In this document: piece by piece, positions 18,627 to 30,374 of the stretch | Layout: every line of letters starts with the position of its first letter | How positions within the stretch are numbered: position 1 is the first letter of the stretch | From: Polaribacter sp. | GTDB taxonomy: Bacteria; Bacteroidota; Bacteroidia; Flavobacteriales; Flavobacteriaceae | Direction: 5' to 3' | DNA length: 64,000 bases | Assembly: GCA_029238315.1 (NCBI GenBank) | Contig: JAQWGI010000032.1 | Coordinates: 1 to 64,000, forward strand | Program-made: the position numbers and the translations under genes | Notes under the pieces: model-generated | The model's input: only the letters and a program-made list of their open reading frames with translations | Told to the model about the DNA's origin: nothing | The model's database searches: none

Positions 18627-19967
18627 CTATTCTGCGTTATCTAAAAACTCTTTGAAACGCTCTGTAAACTTGTCAAAAAATGATTTTCTTTTTTCAACAG
18701 TTTTTTCTTGTTGATTTTCTTCAGAAGTATTCGCTTCAACTTCCTCTTCATTACTTTCTGTAGAAACCACATCAGCTAACGCTTGCTCTGCTTCATACTC
18801 CTTACCTTCTTTCTCTAAACCTTCCATTAACAAACCAACTGCTGTTGCATAAGAGGGGCTTGATAATGAATCGTCAGAATCACCTGCTAGATGTTCATTT
18901 GGATATCCAATTCTGGCATCCATACCTGTAATGTATTCTACTAATTGGCGTAAGTGTTTTAATTGAGCACCTCCACCTGTTAAAACGATCCCTGCAATTA
19001 ATTTTCCTTTTGCAGTTTCATGTCCGTAGTTTTTAATTTCTAAATACACATGTTCTATAATCTCTTGAACTCTTGCGTGTATAATTTTAGACAAATTCTT
19101 TAACGTAATTTCTTTGGGTTCTCTACCTCTTAATCCTGGGATCGAAACAATTTCTGTTTCTTTGTTTTCTCCAGGCCAAGCAGAACCAAATTTAATCTTC
19201 AATAATTCGGCTTGTTTTTCAATAATAGAACAACCTTCTTTAATATCTTCTGTAATTACATTTCCTCCAAATGGAATTACTGCTGTGTGACGAATAATCC
19301 CATCTTTAAAAATAGCTAAATCAGTTGTTCCTCCACCTATGTCAATTAAAGCGACACCAGCTTCTTTTTCTTCTTGACTTAAAACTGCAGATGCAGATGC
19401 AAGAGGTTCTAAGGTAATATCAGACAAATCTAAACCAGCACTTTTTACACACCTACCAATATTTCTTATTGATGAAACCTGCCCAACAACCACATGAAAA
19501 TTAGCCTCTAATCTACCACCGTACATTCCAATTGGTTCTTTAATTTCTCCTTGGCTATCTACTTTAAACTCTTGTGGAAGCACATGAATTATTTCTTCAC
19601 CTGGAAGCATAACCAGTTTGTGCACTTGATTTACTAAGTTATCAATATCATTTTCATCGATAACTTCATCGGCATTATTTCTGGTAATATAGTCACTGTG
19701 ATGCAAACTCCTTATATGCTGACCAGCAATACCAACAACCACATCTTCAATTGTTTGACCAGAAACACTCTCTGCCTCTTCAACAGCTTGTTGAATGGAT
19801 TGAATTGTTTGCGTAATGTTACTTACTACTCCACGTTTTACACCCAAACTTTTAGCTTTACCAATACCTAAAATTTCTAATTTATCGTATTCGTTCTTTT
19901 TACCAATCATGGCAACAATTTTGGTTGTACCAATATCTAGACCTACAGCTATTTTATTGTTTTCCAT
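18627..19967 (-). CDS. ftsA: Cell division protein FtsA
   Basis: Actin-like ATPase that tethers FtsZ to the membrane. I use the ATG at 19967 (MENNKIAVGLDIGTTKIVAM, 446 residues), which falls just after the ftsQ stop codon; the listed GTG start would overlap ftsQ. Phosphate-1 (VGLDIGTTK), phosphate-2 (VALIDIGGGTTDLAIF) and adenosine (GIVLTGGGAQLKHL) motifs are present. The C-terminus carries an acidic linker (STESNEEEVEAN) and ends in KSFFDKFTERFKEFLDNAE, a plausible amphipathic membrane-targeting helix. Confidence 0.97.
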   Translation of the reverse strand: MENNKIAVGLDIGTTKIVAMIGKKNEYDKLEILGIGKAKSLGVKRGVVSNITQTIQSIQQAVEEAESVSGQTIEDVVVGIAGQHIRSLHHSDYITRNNADEVIDENDIDNLVNQVHKLVMLPGEEIIHVLPQEFKVDSQGEIKEPIGMYGGRLEANFHVVVGQVSSIRNIGRCVKSAGLDLSDITLEPLASASAVLSQEEKEAGVALIDIGGGTTDLAIFKDGIIRHTAVIPFGGNVITEDIKEGCSIIEKQAELLKIKFGSAWPGENKETEIVSIPGLRGREPKEITLKNLSKIIHARVQEIIEHVYLEIKNYGHETAKGKLIAGIVLTGGGAQLKHLRQLVEYITGMDARIGYPNEHLAGDSDDSLSSPSYATAVGLLMEGLEKEGKEYEAEQALADVVSTESNEEEVEANTSEENQQEKTVEKRKSFFDKFTERFKEFLDNAE

Positions 19968-19972
19968 CTTGT

Positions 19973-20692
19973 TTATTTTGCGCACACAACTTGGTTGTGA
20001 TACTTTAAATTTATTATTTTGTACTGATTTATTGTTTTATCAACAAATGCTTTATTGTAAAAAGCTTTTAGCTTTCTAAATTTAATCTTCATTTCTTCTA
20101 AAGAACCAAACTCAATTTTATATGATCCGCTTCTAACGCTTAAAATAAATTCTTTTTCCTGCGTTTTATGTATCCCAATAATTTCTTTTTTTAAAAAATT
20201 ATCGGCAGAAATCTCATTTACAAACTTTGTAAATTCTTGTAAATTTTCAACATCAACCGCACCCGTTATTAAAATTACTCTTGCCGAATAATTTTCAGAC
20301 AAAGGGAATTTAAATCCTTTATTGTCAATATAATAAGAGCTATCATTTGCATAGAATCTAGCTATTGGAGTACGTTGTTTTACCTTCGCTTTTAGAACAC
20401 CATCAATTGTGTAAAAAACCGTTGCGTTTTCTACATATGGATTTAAAAGCACCGTTTGCTCTAACTCTTGTAAATCTATAACAGATTTTGGTTGGTTTTT
20501 AAGTGTGTCATGATTTTGTATTAACAATTTATTAACCATTTCTTGAGTTAAAAAACTGTTGTTTCCTTCCGAAAATTCGATGTCAATTTTTTTAATTTTT
20601 TTGTTCAAATTTTTCACCGAAGAGAAACTATACAAAAACACCAAAGATACTATCAACACTAAAGAAAACAAATATGTAATTACTCTCTTCAT
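19973..20692 (-). CDS. ftsQ: Cell division protein FtsQ
   Basis: A 239-residue bitopic division protein with a single N-terminal membrane span (YLFSLVLIVSLVFLYSFSSV) and a periplasmic part. The POTRA-like region starts near IDIEFSEGNNSFLTQEMV and is followed by the FtsQ domain (LLNPYVENATVFYTIDGVLKAKVKQRTPIARF). Sequence conservation in this family is low, so the call rests on topology, the VKQRTPIAR motif and position between murC and ftsA. It abuts murC directly. Confidence 0.93.
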   Translation of the reverse strand: MKRVITYLFSLVLIVSLVFLYSFSSVKNLNKKIKKIDIEFSEGNNSFLTQEMVNKLLIQNHDTLKNQPKSVIDLQELEQTVLLNPYVENATVFYTIDGVLKAKVKQRTPIARFYANDSSYYIDNKGFKFPLSENYSARVILITGAVDVENLQEFTKFVNEISADNFLKKEIIGIHKTQEKEFILSVRSGSYKIEFGSLEEMKIKFRKLKAFYNKAFVDKTINQYKIINLKYHNQVVCAK

Positions 20693-22039
20693 TTAACTTA
20701 TTCCTTTATTTTTCAATTCTTTTACTACATCATTAATTAACACACCAATATCTCCCGCACCAATCATTACAACTATTTTTGAAGGTGTTTTTCTAATTTC
20801 TTTAATAACATTTTCCTTAGATATTAGTTTTTTATTTTTTAGTTCGATTTTATTTAGTAGCCATTCAGAATGCACCCCTTCTATTGGCATTTCTCTTGCC
20901 GGATAGATGTCTAATAAAAATAACTCATCAAACTTAGAAAGCTCTACTGCAAAGTCATCTACAAAATCTTTTGTTCTACTAAATAAATGCGGCTGAAAAA
21001 TCGCTAACACCTTTTCATCTGGATACATTTCTCTTATCGAATCTTGTACTGCTTTTATTTCTGTTGGATGATGTGCATAATCATCAATCAGAACCAATTC
21101 TTCTGTATTTATCTTATACGAAAATCTACGTTGAACACCTTTAAACGAACTCAATTGACTTTTAATTATTTCGAGCGAAACTCCATATTCATTTGCCATT
21201 GCCAACGCCACCAAAGCATTCATTACATTGTGTTTTCCTGGCAAACTCAACTCAATATCTTGCACAACATCATTTGGTGTTTTTACATCGAAAATATATT
21301 TTCCTTTTTCAATTTTTAAATTGAATGCTTTATAATCTGCATCTTCATCTATAGCATAGGTTAAGCCTGGGATTTGTAATCCTTTAGCAACAATCATTTT
21401 ATTAGAAACTTTACCAGAAAAATCATTGAACGATTTTATCAATTCTTCATGTGCTCCATAAATATCTAAATGATCTGCATCCATCGAAGTAATGCACGCT
21501 ATATTTGGTGATAACTGCAAAAATGAACGATCAAACTCATCTGCTTCAACTACAGAAATTTCATCTTCTCCTAGAATTAAATTCGAATTATAATTTTCTG
21601 CGATACCACCTAAAAAAGAAGTCGCTTTGCTTGGCTGCATGATGTGACCTAATATTGACGAAGTAGTTGTTTTTCCGTGAGTTCCTGCAACCGCTAAACA
21701 AAAAGTATTCTCAGTTATTTTTCCTAAAATTTCTGCTCGTTTTAAAATGATAAAACCTTCATCTTTCAAAAAATTAAACTCTAAATGATTTTTCGGAATT
21801 GCTGGCGTATAAACAACTAAGGTATTTTCTTTTGATAAAAACTCTTTCGGAATATTAGCAACCGCATCTTCAAAGTGAATTGCGATCCTTAATGCTTCTA
21901 AATCATTTGTAATCGCTGTTTGCGTTTTATCATACCCAGCAATATTTTTACCGTTTGCTTTAAAGTAACGAGCAAGAGCACTCATACCGATTCCGCCGAT
22001 ACCAACAAAATATACATTATGAATGTTTTTTAGATTCAC
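20693..22039 (-). CDS. murC: UDP-N-acetylmuramate--L-alanine ligase
   Basis: Cytoplasmic ATP-dependent ligase adding L-alanine to UDP-MurNAc in peptidoglycan synthesis. The Rossmann-like N-terminus is [17 protein letters not shown], the ATP loop is [15 protein letters not shown] and the Mur central motifs are [10 protein letters not shown] and DADHLDIYG. The C-terminal domain contains [10 protein letters not shown]. Its 448 residues are the normal length. The start overlaps the end of murG by four bases, which suggests translational coupling. Confidence 0.97.
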   Translation of the reverse strand: MNLKNIHNVYFVGIGGIGMSALARYFKANGKNIAGYDKTQTAITNDLEALRIAIHFEDAVANIPKEFLSKENTLVVYTPAIPKNHLEFNFLKDEGFIILKRAEILGKITENTFCLAVAGTHGKTTTSSILGHIMQPSKATSFLGGIAENYNSNLILGEDEISVVEADEFDRSFLQLSPNIACITSMDADHLDIYGAHEELIKSFNDFSGKVSNKMIVAKGLQIPGLTYAIDEDADYKAFNLKIEKGKYIFDVKTPNDVVQDIELSLPGKHNVMNALVALAMANEYGVSLEIIKSQLSSFKGVQRRFSYKINTEELVLIDDYAHHPTEIKAVQDSIREMYPDEKVLAIFQPHLFSRTKDFVDDFAVELSKFDELFLLDIYPAREMPIEGVHSEWLLNKIELKNKKLISKENVIKEIRKTPSKIVVMIGAGDIGVLINDVVKELKNKGIS

Positions 22040-23130
22040 AGTTTTATTAGTTTTTCTATCTCGTTAACTATTTGACTTGTTGCATCTGGCAATGCTAAAC
22101 TTTTTATGTTTTCTGACAAACTTTGTTGTTTTCCTTTGTCTTTCATAAGCGTTTCAAACACAATTGTAAAAGTATCTAACTCACTTTCCTTTAATAAAAT
22201 TGCACCGTGTTTGTCTGCAATTGATTTTGCATTCTTTGTTTGATGATCTTCTGCAACATTTGGTGACGGTATAAAAATTGTTGGCTTTCCTACAATACAC
22301 AATTCAGAAACAGAACTTGCTCCTGCTCTAGAAACAATTATATCTGCAGCTGCATATGCTAAATCCATTCTGTTTAAAAACGGATGCACTTGCACATTTT
22401 CTTTCTCTTGACACCTCAGATAATCATCAATATATAATTTGCCACATTGCCAAAGAACCTGCACTTGTTGTTCGTTAAAAAAATCTAACTGTGCTTCTAT
22501 TAATTGATTGATTCTTCTTGCCCCCAAGCTTCCACCGAGAACCAAGATTGTTTTCTTCTTTTTTTCTAGTTTAAAAAATTTGTTAGCTTCTTCTTTTTTA
22601 TGATGAATTGACAATAAATCTTGTCTAACTGGATTCCCTGTTTTTACTATTTTATCTTTCGGAAAAAAACGCTCTAAATGATCATAAGCAACACAAATTA
22701 CAGCTGCCTTTTTACTCAATAATTTATTAGTAATTCCAGGAAAAGAGTTTTGCTCCTGTATCAAAGTCGGAATTCCTTTTTTATTCGCAACCATTAACGT
22801 TGGCCCACTTGCAAAACCACCCGTTCCAATTGCAATTACAGGTTTAAATTTTCTAATAATTACGTTTGCTTTCCACAAACTATTTATCAATTTAAAAGGA
22901 AATAATAGATTTTTAAAGGTTAATTTTCTTTGAATTCCAGAAATCCACAAGCCTTTTATTTCGAATCCAGCTTGCGGAACTTTTTCCATCTCCATTTTAT
23001 CTTTTGCGCCGACAAATAAAAAATTTGCATCTGGATAACGCAGTTTTATTTCATTTGCAATGGCAATTGCTGGATAAATATGTCCGCCAGTTCCACCGCC
23101 ACTTATTATGATGTTAATCGATTGTTTCAT
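22036..23130 (-). CDS. murG: UDP-N-acetylglucosamine transferase MurG
   Basis: Membrane-associated GT28 enzyme that adds GlcNAc to lipid I to make lipid II. The N-terminal glycine-rich loop [18 protein letters not shown], the [11 protein letters not shown] motif and the C-terminal donor site ([39 protein letters not shown]) are all present in 364 residues. Its start overlaps ftsW by 17 bases. Confidence 0.97.
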   Translation of the reverse strand: MKQSINIIISGGGTGGHIYPAIAIANEIKLRYPDANFLFVGAKDKMEMEKVPQAGFEIKGLWISGIQRKLTFKNLLFPFKLINSLWKANVIIRKFKPVIAIGTGGFASGPTLMVANKKGIPTLIQEQNSFPGITNKLLSKKAAVICVAYDHLERFFPKDKIVKTGNPVRQDLLSIHHKKEEANKFFKLEKKKKTILVLGGSLGARRINQLIEAQLDFFNEQQVQVLWQCGKLYIDDYLRCQEKENVQVHPFLNRMDLAYAAADIIVSRAGASSVSELCIVGKPTIFIPSPNVAEDHQTKNAKSIADKHGAILLKESELDTFTIVFETLMKDKGKQQSLSENIKSLALPDATSQIVNEIEKLIKL

Positions 23131-24304
23131 GTAAAATATCTAAAGGATTATCATCTAGAATTGTTTCTTCTGTTTCATCTTTTGATGCGCTTACACTTAA
23201 AATCATGCCCAATGCAAAGCACGTCATCCAAATAGAAGTACCTCCGCTACTAATTAGCGGTAATGTTTGACCCGTAACCGGAAATAAATTACTAGCTACG
23301 GCCATGTTTATCATTGCCTGAAAAATTATTGGCAAACCAACACCAATTACCAATAAGGATGCAAAAACCGTATTGGCTTTTTTGGCAGCTATTACGATTC
23401 TAAAGAGTAGTAAAAAATAAATAAACAGCACTAAAAATGCTCCTATCAATCCATATTCTTCTACAATAATTGCATATATAAAATCTGATGATGATTGCGG
23501 TAAAAAGTTTTTTTGTACACTTTTCCCTGGTCCATTACCTGTTAAACCACCTGTTGCTATCGCTATTTTTGCTTTATTTACTTGATACCCTTCAATTCCA
23601 TCTGATTTCGAAAAATTAGAAATTCTACTTTCCCAGGTAGCTACTCTATTTGGCATTGCATCTGGAAATGCTTTTGCTGTTAAAACAAATAATGTTAAAA
23701 TAAGTGCACCGATTCCTAATATGTAACCAATGTATTTTAAAGGATACCCACCTATAAAAGACAGCACAAGAATCATGGTGAAAATAATTGCGGTTGTAGA
23801 GAAATTTGCTGGTAAAATTAATATTAAAACACAAGCTACAGGCAGCCACAATTGCCATAAACTTTCTTTGAATTGTATTATCTGTTCTTTATTTTTAGCC
23901 AGATATCTAGCAACATAGACCATTAAAATAAGTCCTGCCAAGGTTGATGTTTGAAAACCAACACCAACAAACGGAATGCGAATCCACCGACTTGCATTTG
24001 CGCCACCAATGGTTGTTCCTTGAGATAATGTATATATCAATAAAAGTATTACAACTGGCAACATCAATACAGAACCTCCACTAAAATATCTGTATGGAAT
24101 TTTATGAACTCCATAAATAATTACAAAACCCATAATTAATAAAATTAGGTGTTTTATTAAATATCCAAATGTAGATCCAGCGCCCACAACGTATACCAAG
24201 TTTGTACTTGCGCTGTAAACTGGCATAAACGAAAAAATTGCTAATACTGCAACAATAGACCAAATGGTTCTATCTCCTTTTATATGTTTAAAAATCTCTA
24301 ACAC
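23114..24304 (-). CDS. ftsW: Lipid II polymerase FtsW (SEDS family)
   Basis: Polytopic inner-membrane glycosyltransferase of the division machinery with about ten membrane spans. The extracellular catalytic region and the SEDS motifs are visible: [38 protein letters not shown] and the near-terminal [13 protein letters not shown]. At 396 residues the length is typical. Its place between murD and murG, together with the nearby class B PBP gene, marks it as FtsW rather than RodA. Confidence 0.96.
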   Translation of the reverse strand: MLEIFKHIKGDRTIWSIVAVLAIFSFMPVYSASTNLVYVVGAGSTFGYLIKHLILLIMGFVIIYGVHKIPYRYFSGGSVLMLPVVILLLIYTLSQGTTIGGANASRWIRIPFVGVGFQTSTLAGLILMVYVARYLAKNKEQIIQFKESLWQLWLPVACVLILILPANFSTTAIIFTMILVLSFIGGYPLKYIGYILGIGALILTLFVLTAKAFPDAMPNRVATWESRISNFSKSDGIEGYQVNKAKIAIATGGLTGNGPGKSVQKNFLPQSSSDFIYAIIVEEYGLIGAFLVLFIYFLLLFRIVIAAKKANTVFASLLVIGVGLPIIFQAMINMAVASNLFPVTGQTLPLISSGGTSIWMTCFALGMILSVSASKDETEETILDDNPLDILHETID

Positions 24305-24309
24305 TTATT

Positions 24310-25647
24310 TTATAAAATTGATCTTACCGCTTTTTTAAATTGCCTTCCTCTGTCTTCGTAATTATCAAACAAATCAAAACTAGCACATGCTGGCGATAAT
24401 AAAACAGTATCTCCTGCTGTCGCTAATTTTGCAGAAACCTTTACCGCTTCTTCTGCACCAGCTGTTTCAATAATCATATCAACAACATTGCTAAATGTTT
24501 GTACAATTTTCTTATTGTCAACACCCAAACACACAATTGCTTTTACTTTCTCTCTTACTAGCGGCAATAAATCATGGTAATCATTTCCTTTATCTACTCC
24601 ACCAACAATCCAAACTGTTGGGTTGTCCATACATTCTAAAGCATAAAAAGTTGCATTCACATTGGTTGCTTTAGAATCGTTAATATATTGCACGTCCTTT
24701 ACTTTCTGTACGTTTTCTAAACGATGCTCTGCTCCTTCAAAATTAGATAAACTCTCTTTAATTGTTTGCTTTCTTACTTTTAATAATTGAGCAGTCATAG
24801 CAGAAGCCATCGCGTTTTTTACATTGTGTTTACCTTGTATGGCTAAGTTTGATAGTGGCATAGTAAATTGTTCTGTATTTAATTTTGTTATAATTGTATT
24901 CTCTTTTATATAAGCGCCAAATTCTAATTCTCTTTCAATTGAAAATGGAATTAATTGCGCTTCTGTTTTATTTTCTTTTAACCATTGATTTGATACTGCA
25001 TCATCTGCATCATAAATCAAATAGTCTTCTTTTGTTTGATTCTTTGTGATTCTAAATTTAGAATCAACATACTTCTTAAAATCATACTCATATCGATCTA
25101 AATGATCTGGCGTTATATTGGTAATTATTGCAATATGCGGGCGAAAATTTTCGATTCCGTCTAACTGAAAACTACTCAACTCTAACACATATTTATCAAA
25201 GTTTTGTTCTGCTATTTGTTGCGCAAAACTATCTCCAATATTTCCTGCGATTCCTACATTAAGTTCCGCTTTTTTTAAAACATGGTGCGTTAATAATGTT
25301 GTGGTGGTTTTTCCATTTGATCCTGTTATTCCAATTATGGTTGCAGTAGTAAATTGACTTGCAAATTCAATTTCTGAAATCACAGGTATTTGCTTTTTAA
25401 TCAATTTTTGAATGAACGCAACTTTGTCAGGAATCCCTGGACTTTTCATCACCAAATCAGCATTAAAAACTTTTGCTTCTGTATGTTGATTTTCTTCAAA
25501 ATCTATCTCATTTTGTAAAAGAACTTCTTTGTATTTATCTGCAATTTTTCCTTTATCAGAAACAAATACTTCATAGTTTTTTTGTTTCGCTAAAACAGCT
25601 GTTCCAACACCACTTTCTCCACCGCCAAGAATTACAATGCTCTTCAT
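24310..25647 (-). CDS. murD: UDP-N-acetylmuramoyl-L-alanine--D-glutamate ligase
   Basis: Adds D-glutamate to UDP-MurNAc-L-Ala. The N-terminal UDP-binding motif is ILGGGESGVGTAVLA, the ATP loop GITGSNGKTTTTLL, and the later motifs are TPDHLDRY, EHRLENV and NDSKATNVNAT, the last typical of MurD. The C-terminus holds LLSPACASFDLFDNYEDRG. It has 445 residues and its start abuts the mraY stop codon. Confidence 0.97.
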   Translation of the reverse strand: MKSIVILGGGESGVGTAVLAKQKNYEVFVSDKGKIADKYKEVLLQNEIDFEENQHTEAKVFNADLVMKSPGIPDKVAFIQKLIKKQIPVISEIEFASQFTTATIIGITGSNGKTTTTLLTHHVLKKAELNVGIAGNIGDSFAQQIAEQNFDKYVLELSSFQLDGIENFRPHIAIITNITPDHLDRYEYDFKKYVDSKFRITKNQTKEDYLIYDADDAVSNQWLKENKTEAQLIPFSIERELEFGAYIKENTIITKLNTEQFTMPLSNLAIQGKHNVKNAMASAMTAQLLKVRKQTIKESLSNFEGAEHRLENVQKVKDVQYINDSKATNVNATFYALECMDNPTVWIVGGVDKGNDYHDLLPLVREKVKAIVCLGVDNKKIVQTFSNVVDMIIETAGAEEAVKVSAKLATAGDTVLLSPACASFDLFDNYEDRGRQFKKAVRSIL

Positions 25648-26874
25648 TTATCTCAATTTCAATGTTGCAATGGTAAACACCGCTAATAAAATTCCAACAA
25701 TCCAAAAACGCGTCACAATTTTACTTTCGTGATATCCCGATTTTTGATAATGATGATGCAAAGGCGACATTTTAAAAATGCGTCTTCCTTCTCCAAATTT
25801 TTTCTTCGTATATTTAAAATAACTCACTTGTAAAATCACCGACATGTTTTCTGCCACAAAGATTCCTGCTAAGAAAACCAACAATAATTCTTTACGTATT
25901 GAAATTGCAATTACTGCGATAATTCCGCCAATAGTTAAGCTTCCGGTATCCCCCATAAAAACTTGAGCTGGAAAAGTATTGTACCAAAGAAATCCGATTA
26001 ATGAACCTGCGAACGCTAAAATGAAAACGGTCATTTCACCAGAATTTGGTATGTACATTACATCTAAATAATCTGCAAAAATGATGTTACCAGAAACCCA
26101 TGCAAAAACCGCTAATGTGACAACAATTATTGCAGATGAACCTGCTGCTAAACCATCAATTCCGTCTGTTAAATTTGCGCCATTCGAAACTCCTGTTACA
26201 ATAAAAACAACGATGAAAATGAAAATAATCCATGCATACGTTTGATATCCGTCTCCTAAAAAACTTAGTGCTTTTGAGTAATCTAATTCGTTATCTTTTA
26301 AAAACGGAATGGTCGTTTTTGTTGATTTATGTGCATCTCCAAAAACTTGTATTTTACCATTCTGCTGAACAATTTGTTGATCTGCCGGCAATTGTTCTTT
26401 AATAGTAACCTCTGGATGAAAATAAAGCAAAGAGCCAACAATTACTCCTAACCCAACTTGTCCCAACACTTTAAACTTACCACTTAAACCGTCTTTATCT
26501 TTTTTAAATACTTTAATGTAATCATCTACAAAACCAATAAAACCCATCCAAAGTGTTGTGATTAGCAATATAATTACATAAATATTATCTAATTTAGCTA
26601 GTAATAAAACTGGAATTAGTGTTGCTAAAATAATTATGATCCCGCCCATTGTTGGAGTTCCAGATTTCTCTGTCTGCCCTTTTAAACCTAAATCTCTAAC
26701 GGTTTCTCCAACTTGTTGTTTTCGTAAAAAATCAATGATTTTTTTTCCATAAATAGCAGAAAACAACAAAGAAAATATAAATGCTAAAGCAGCACGAAAT
26801 GTGATAAACTGAAAAACACTTGCCCCAGTTAAATTGAATTGATTTTCTAAATATTCGAATAAATAATATAACAT
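25648..26874 (-). CDS. mraY: Phospho-N-acetylmuramoyl-pentapeptide transferase
   Basis: Integral membrane enzyme that forms lipid I from UDP-MurNAc-pentapeptide and undecaprenyl phosphate. Catalytic aspartates sit in [16 protein letters not shown], and [12 protein letters not shown] and the HHH-containing [12 protein letters not shown] motif are intact. At 408 residues it is longer than the roughly 360 of proteobacterial MraY because of a loop around residues 160-200 ([13 protein letters not shown]), which I believe is common in Bacteroidota. Confidence 0.97.
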   Translation of the reverse strand: MLYYLFEYLENQFNLTGASVFQFITFRAALAFIFSLLFSAIYGKKIIDFLRKQQVGETVRDLGLKGQTEKSGTPTMGGIIIILATLIPVLLLAKLDNIYVIILLITTLWMGFIGFVDDYIKVFKKDKDGLSGKFKVLGQVGLGVIVGSLLYFHPEVTIKEQLPADQQIVQQNGKIQVFGDAHKSTKTTIPFLKDNELDYSKALSFLGDGYQTYAWIIFIFIVVFIVTGVSNGANLTDGIDGLAAGSSAIIVVTLAVFAWVSGNIIFADYLDVMYIPNSGEMTVFILAFAGSLIGFLWYNTFPAQVFMGDTGSLTIGGIIAVIAISIRKELLLVFLAGIFVAENMSVILQVSYFKYTKKKFGEGRRIFKMSPLHHHYQKSGYHESKIVTRFWIVGILLAVFTIATLKLR

Positions 26875-26876
26875 TC

Positions 26877-28340
26877 TTACTTATTTAATTGCATTAAACA
26901 TTCGGTCACAACCTCTAAATCATCAAAATGAGATCGTTTCCCATTTATTTCCTGATAGTTTTCATGCCCTTTACCAGCAATCAAAACCACATCTCCGCTT
27001 TCAGCAAACTTACACGCTGTTTTTATTGCTTGTTTTCGATCAACAATTGATATTGTTTTTGATAAATTTTCTACAGAAACACCAACTTCCATTTCTTCAA
27101 TAATGGTTTGCGCATTCTCTGTTCTTGGATTGTCAGAAGTGAAAATTGCCTGACTACTTAATTGCGAAGCAATCTTTGCCATTTTTGGCCTTTTTGTTTT
27201 ATCTCTATCTCCACCACAACCAACAACTGTTATAACTTTTTCTTTTTCGGCTTTAATATCAGAAATGGTTTCTAGTACATTCTTTAAAGCATCTGGTGTA
27301 TGCGCATAATCTACAATTGCCGTAATACCAGTTTTTGAGATTGTATACTGAAATCGTCCGTTTACACTTTCTAATTCGCTAATCAATCTTAAAATCTCTA
27401 ATTTTTCTAAGCCGCACAATTCTGCAGTTCCTGCAATAGCTACTAAATTATATGCATTAAATGTTCCAATGAGTTTAGACCAAATCTCTATTCCGTTAAC
27501 TGTTAATAAAGAGCCAGACATTCTCTTTTCCAATACCTTACCTTTGAAATCTGCAATTGTTTTTAGCGCATAAGTTCTTTTAGTTGCTTTCGTATTTTGC
27601 AACATTACCGAACCATTTTTGTCGTCTATATTTACCAAAGCAAATGCTGATTTTGGCAACATATCAAAAAATGATTTCTTAACATCTCTATATGCTGCAA
27701 ACGAATTGTGATAATCTAAATGATCGTGTGAAAGGTTTGAGAAAATACCACCTTCAAAATGCAAACCATGTGTTCTTTTTTGATGAATTCCATGAGAGCT
27801 CACCTCCATAAAACAATAGGTAACATCTTCTTTTAGCATTGTATCCAGATACGAATTAATAGTAATTGAATCTGGTGTTGTGTGTGTTGCTTCAAACTCT
27901 TTATCGTTAACAGCCACTTTTACAGTTGACAACAAGCCAACTTTAAAACCTGCTTTTTTAAATAATTGAAACAACAAAGAAGCAATTGTAGTTTTACCAT
28001 TGGTTCCTGTTACACCAATTAATTTTAATCTTAACGAAGGATTGTTATAATAATTTGCGGCTAAGATTGCCAATGCACTATTTGCATCGTCTACTTTTAT
28101 ATATGTAATATTTGGGAAAAAAATCTCAGGAAACACCTCACAAACGATCACTGTTGCACCTAAAGAAACTGCTTTATCAATAAATAAATGACCGTCAACA
28201 GTAACTCCTTTTTGCGCAACAAACAAATCGTTAGGGGCAACTTTGCGAGAATCAAACTGAACAGAGTTGATCTCTAGAGTTGTAGTACCAATAATTTCTT
28301 TGGTGCTTAATTGAACTAATATGTCTTTTAATTTTTTCAA
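26877..28340 (-). CDS. murE: UDP-MurNAc-L-Ala-D-Glu:meso-diaminopimelate ligase
   Basis: Adds the third amino acid of the stem peptide. The ATP loop [15 protein letters not shown], central motif [15 protein letters not shown] and [13 protein letters not shown] are present. DNPRTE near residue 413 is the signature of enzymes that take meso-diaminopimelate rather than lysine, so the peptidoglycan is predicted to be of the DAP type. It has 487 residues and lies four bases after ftsI. Confidence 0.97.
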   Translation of the reverse strand: MKKLKDILVQLSTKEIIGTTTLEINSVQFDSRKVAPNDLFVAQKGVTVDGHLFIDKAVSLGATVIVCEVFPEIFFPNITYIKVDDANSALAILAANYYNNPSLRLKLIGVTGTNGKTTIASLLFQLFKKAGFKVGLLSTVKVAVNDKEFEATHTTPDSITINSYLDTMLKEDVTYCFMEVSSHGIHQKRTHGLHFEGGIFSNLSHDHLDYHNSFAAYRDVKKSFFDMLPKSAFALVNIDDKNGSVMLQNTKATKRTYALKTIADFKGKVLEKRMSGSLLTVNGIEIWSKLIGTFNAYNLVAIAGTAELCGLEKLEILRLISELESVNGRFQYTISKTGITAIVDYAHTPDALKNVLETISDIKAEKEKVITVVGCGGDRDKTKRPKMAKIASQLSSQAIFTSDNPRTENAQTIIEEMEVGVSVENLSKTISIVDRKQAIKTACKFAESGDVVLIAGKGHENYQEINGKRSHFDDLEVVTECLMQLNK

Positions 28341-28344
28341 CGTA

Positions 28345-30366
28345 TTATGATAGTTTTAAAAGAATTGTATCTCCTTTTTTAAATTTTGACCCTTTTCGAA
28401 TAGATTGTTTTATTACATTTCCAACACCATTAAACCGCACCTTAAAACCTAAGTTTTCTAACAAAGCAACAGCATCCATTCCAGACATTCCATTTACGTC
28501 TGGCACAACTAGATGCTCTTTTTGCAGATTTGTGTAGTAAGATTTGTATGCAGTATCTAACTCAGAAATTTCTGGTAAATCTGAAACGCTCTGAGTGTTA
28601 ACCGGAGTAGTTGTATAAATTTTTTGAGCAATTTCTTTAAAAACTGGAGCTGCAACAGTAGCACCATAATATCCTTTTTCTTTTTTAGGTCTATGAACAA
28701 CAACAATACAAGAATATTTAGGTTTATCTGCAGGAAAAAAGCCTGCAAAAGAAGCTACATAATACTTATTTGAGTAATGACCGTTGATACGTTTTCCATC
28801 TTTATCAGTATATGCATCAATCCATTTTTTTGCCGTTCCGGTTTTACCTGCCATCGAAAAATTAGGAGAATAGATATTATCTGCTGTTCCTTTTACAACG
28901 ACATTTTCTAGCACTTTTCTAACTTTATCAATGGTTTCTTGACTCGCAATTTTTTCTTTTAAAATTACCTTATCGAAAACTTTCTCAGTTTTATTTTGTA
29001 CACGTAATTCTTTAATAAATTTTGGCTTAACCATTTGACCATTGTTGGCAACTGCATTGTAAAAAGTTAGTGTTTGCAATGGTGTTAATGAAACTCCATA
29101 ACCCCACGCCATCCATTCTAAGGATATTTTATTCCAAGGATTTCTTTTATTTCCAGGAAACGGAATAAAAGGTTTTCCTTCTCCTTGTATTTGTAAACCT
29201 AGTTTTTTATCCAATCCAAAGCTTCTCATTTTATTTACAAACTTCATTGGATTGTCATCATAATGCTCTTTAATTAACTTTACAATCCCAACATTAGAAG
29301 ACACTTCAAAAACACGCGCAGCAGATATTTTTCCGTAACCTCCTCTATGAGAATCTTCTACTTTACTTCCGTGCAGCATTAAAATTCCTTTTTCGGTATC
29401 AACCACTGTAGAAGTATCAATAACCTTATCATCTAAAGCCGCCATTAAACTAGCTAATTTAAACGTAGAACCTGGCTCATGAGATTCCCAAACTGCATAA
29501 TTTCTCTTTTCATAGTAAGTACCTTTTGATGTTCTACCCAGGTTTGCTATTGCTTTAATTTCTCCTGTTTCAGTTTCCATTACAATTGCACTACCATGTT
29601 CTGCCTCAAAATATTCCATTTGCCTTAACAATGCATGATGTGTAATATCTTGAATATTAACATTTATAGTTGTAATTACATCCCTACCATCTATAGGCTC
29701 TTTTTCATTAACATCATTAATGGGCTTCCATTGACCTTTTGCTATTTTCTGCTTTAATCTCCAACCATTTTCTCCTTCTAAATATTTAGTAAAAGCGCCT
29801 TCAATTCCTGCTCCACCTCTGTAATCATCATACCCAATTGTTCTTTCTGCAATTTTACCAATAGGCCTAACTCTAACAGTTTTTTGCTCTGTGATAAAAC
29901 CACCTTTATAGGGCCCTAATTTAAAAATGGGAAATTGTCTCATTTTCATATAATCGTTGTACCCTAAATTTCTTGCGATCAATAAATATCGATTTTTTCT
30001 TTTTCTAGCTTCTCTAAGCTTCTTTTGATAATAAGAAGAAGAATTCCCTAATAATTGTGAAAGTGAGACCGATAATGCTTTGATGTTTTTTTCAAAAACA
30101 GCACTTTTTATAGCAACCAAATCCATTCTAATTGTATACTTGTACATCGAAGTTGCCAATAAGTTTCCATCGGCCGCATATACATTACCTCTATTAGAAA
30201 AGATAGTATCATTTTTAACAGTGCTAGCTACAGATAAATCTCTGTACTTATCTCCTTGCACATACTGAATGTTAACTATTCTTCCAATTATAACAATAAA
30301 AAAAAGAGTCATTAAAGCAGTGACTATATATAGTTTGTTTAATATGCTTTTTTTAATAGTTGCCAA
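28345..30366 (-). CDS. ftsI: Class B penicillin-binding protein FtsI with C-terminal PASTA domain
   Basis: Septal peptidoglycan transpeptidase of 673 residues. One N-terminal membrane span (LYIVTALMTLFFIVIIGRIV) is followed by the dimerisation domain (SNRGNVYAADGNLLATS). The catalytic domain has SxxK at S300 (EPGSTFKLAS), SSN at 356-358 and KTG at 508-510. The last 60 or so residues (VVPDVNGMSGMDAVALLENLGFKV) form a PASTA domain, a lipid II or peptidoglycan contact module. It is the partner of FtsW encoded five genes downstream. Confidence 0.96.
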   Translation of the reverse strand: MATIKKSILNKLYIVTALMTLFFIVIIGRIVNIQYVQGDKYRDLSVASTVKNDTIFSNRGNVYAADGNLLATSMYKYTIRMDLVAIKSAVFEKNIKALSVSLSQLLGNSSSYYQKKLREARKRKNRYLLIARNLGYNDYMKMRQFPIFKLGPYKGGFITEQKTVRVRPIGKIAERTIGYDDYRGGAGIEGAFTKYLEGENGWRLKQKIAKGQWKPINDVNEKEPIDGRDVITTINVNIQDITHHALLRQMEYFEAEHGSAIVMETETGEIKAIANLGRTSKGTYYEKRNYAVWESHEPGSTFKLASLMAALDDKVIDTSTVVDTEKGILMLHGSKVEDSHRGGYGKISAARVFEVSSNVGIVKLIKEHYDDNPMKFVNKMRSFGLDKKLGLQIQGEGKPFIPFPGNKRNPWNKISLEWMAWGYGVSLTPLQTLTFYNAVANNGQMVKPKFIKELRVQNKTEKVFDKVILKEKIASQETIDKVRKVLENVVVKGTADNIYSPNFSMAGKTGTAKKWIDAYTDKDGKRINGHYSNKYYVASFAGFFPADKPKYSCIVVVHRPKKEKGYYGATVAAPVFKEIAQKIYTTTPVNTQSVSDLPEISELDTAYKSYYTNLQKEHLVVPDVNGMSGMDAVALLENLGFKVRFNGVGNVIKQSIRKGSKFKKGDTILLKLS

Positions 30367-30374
30367 GGTTCTTT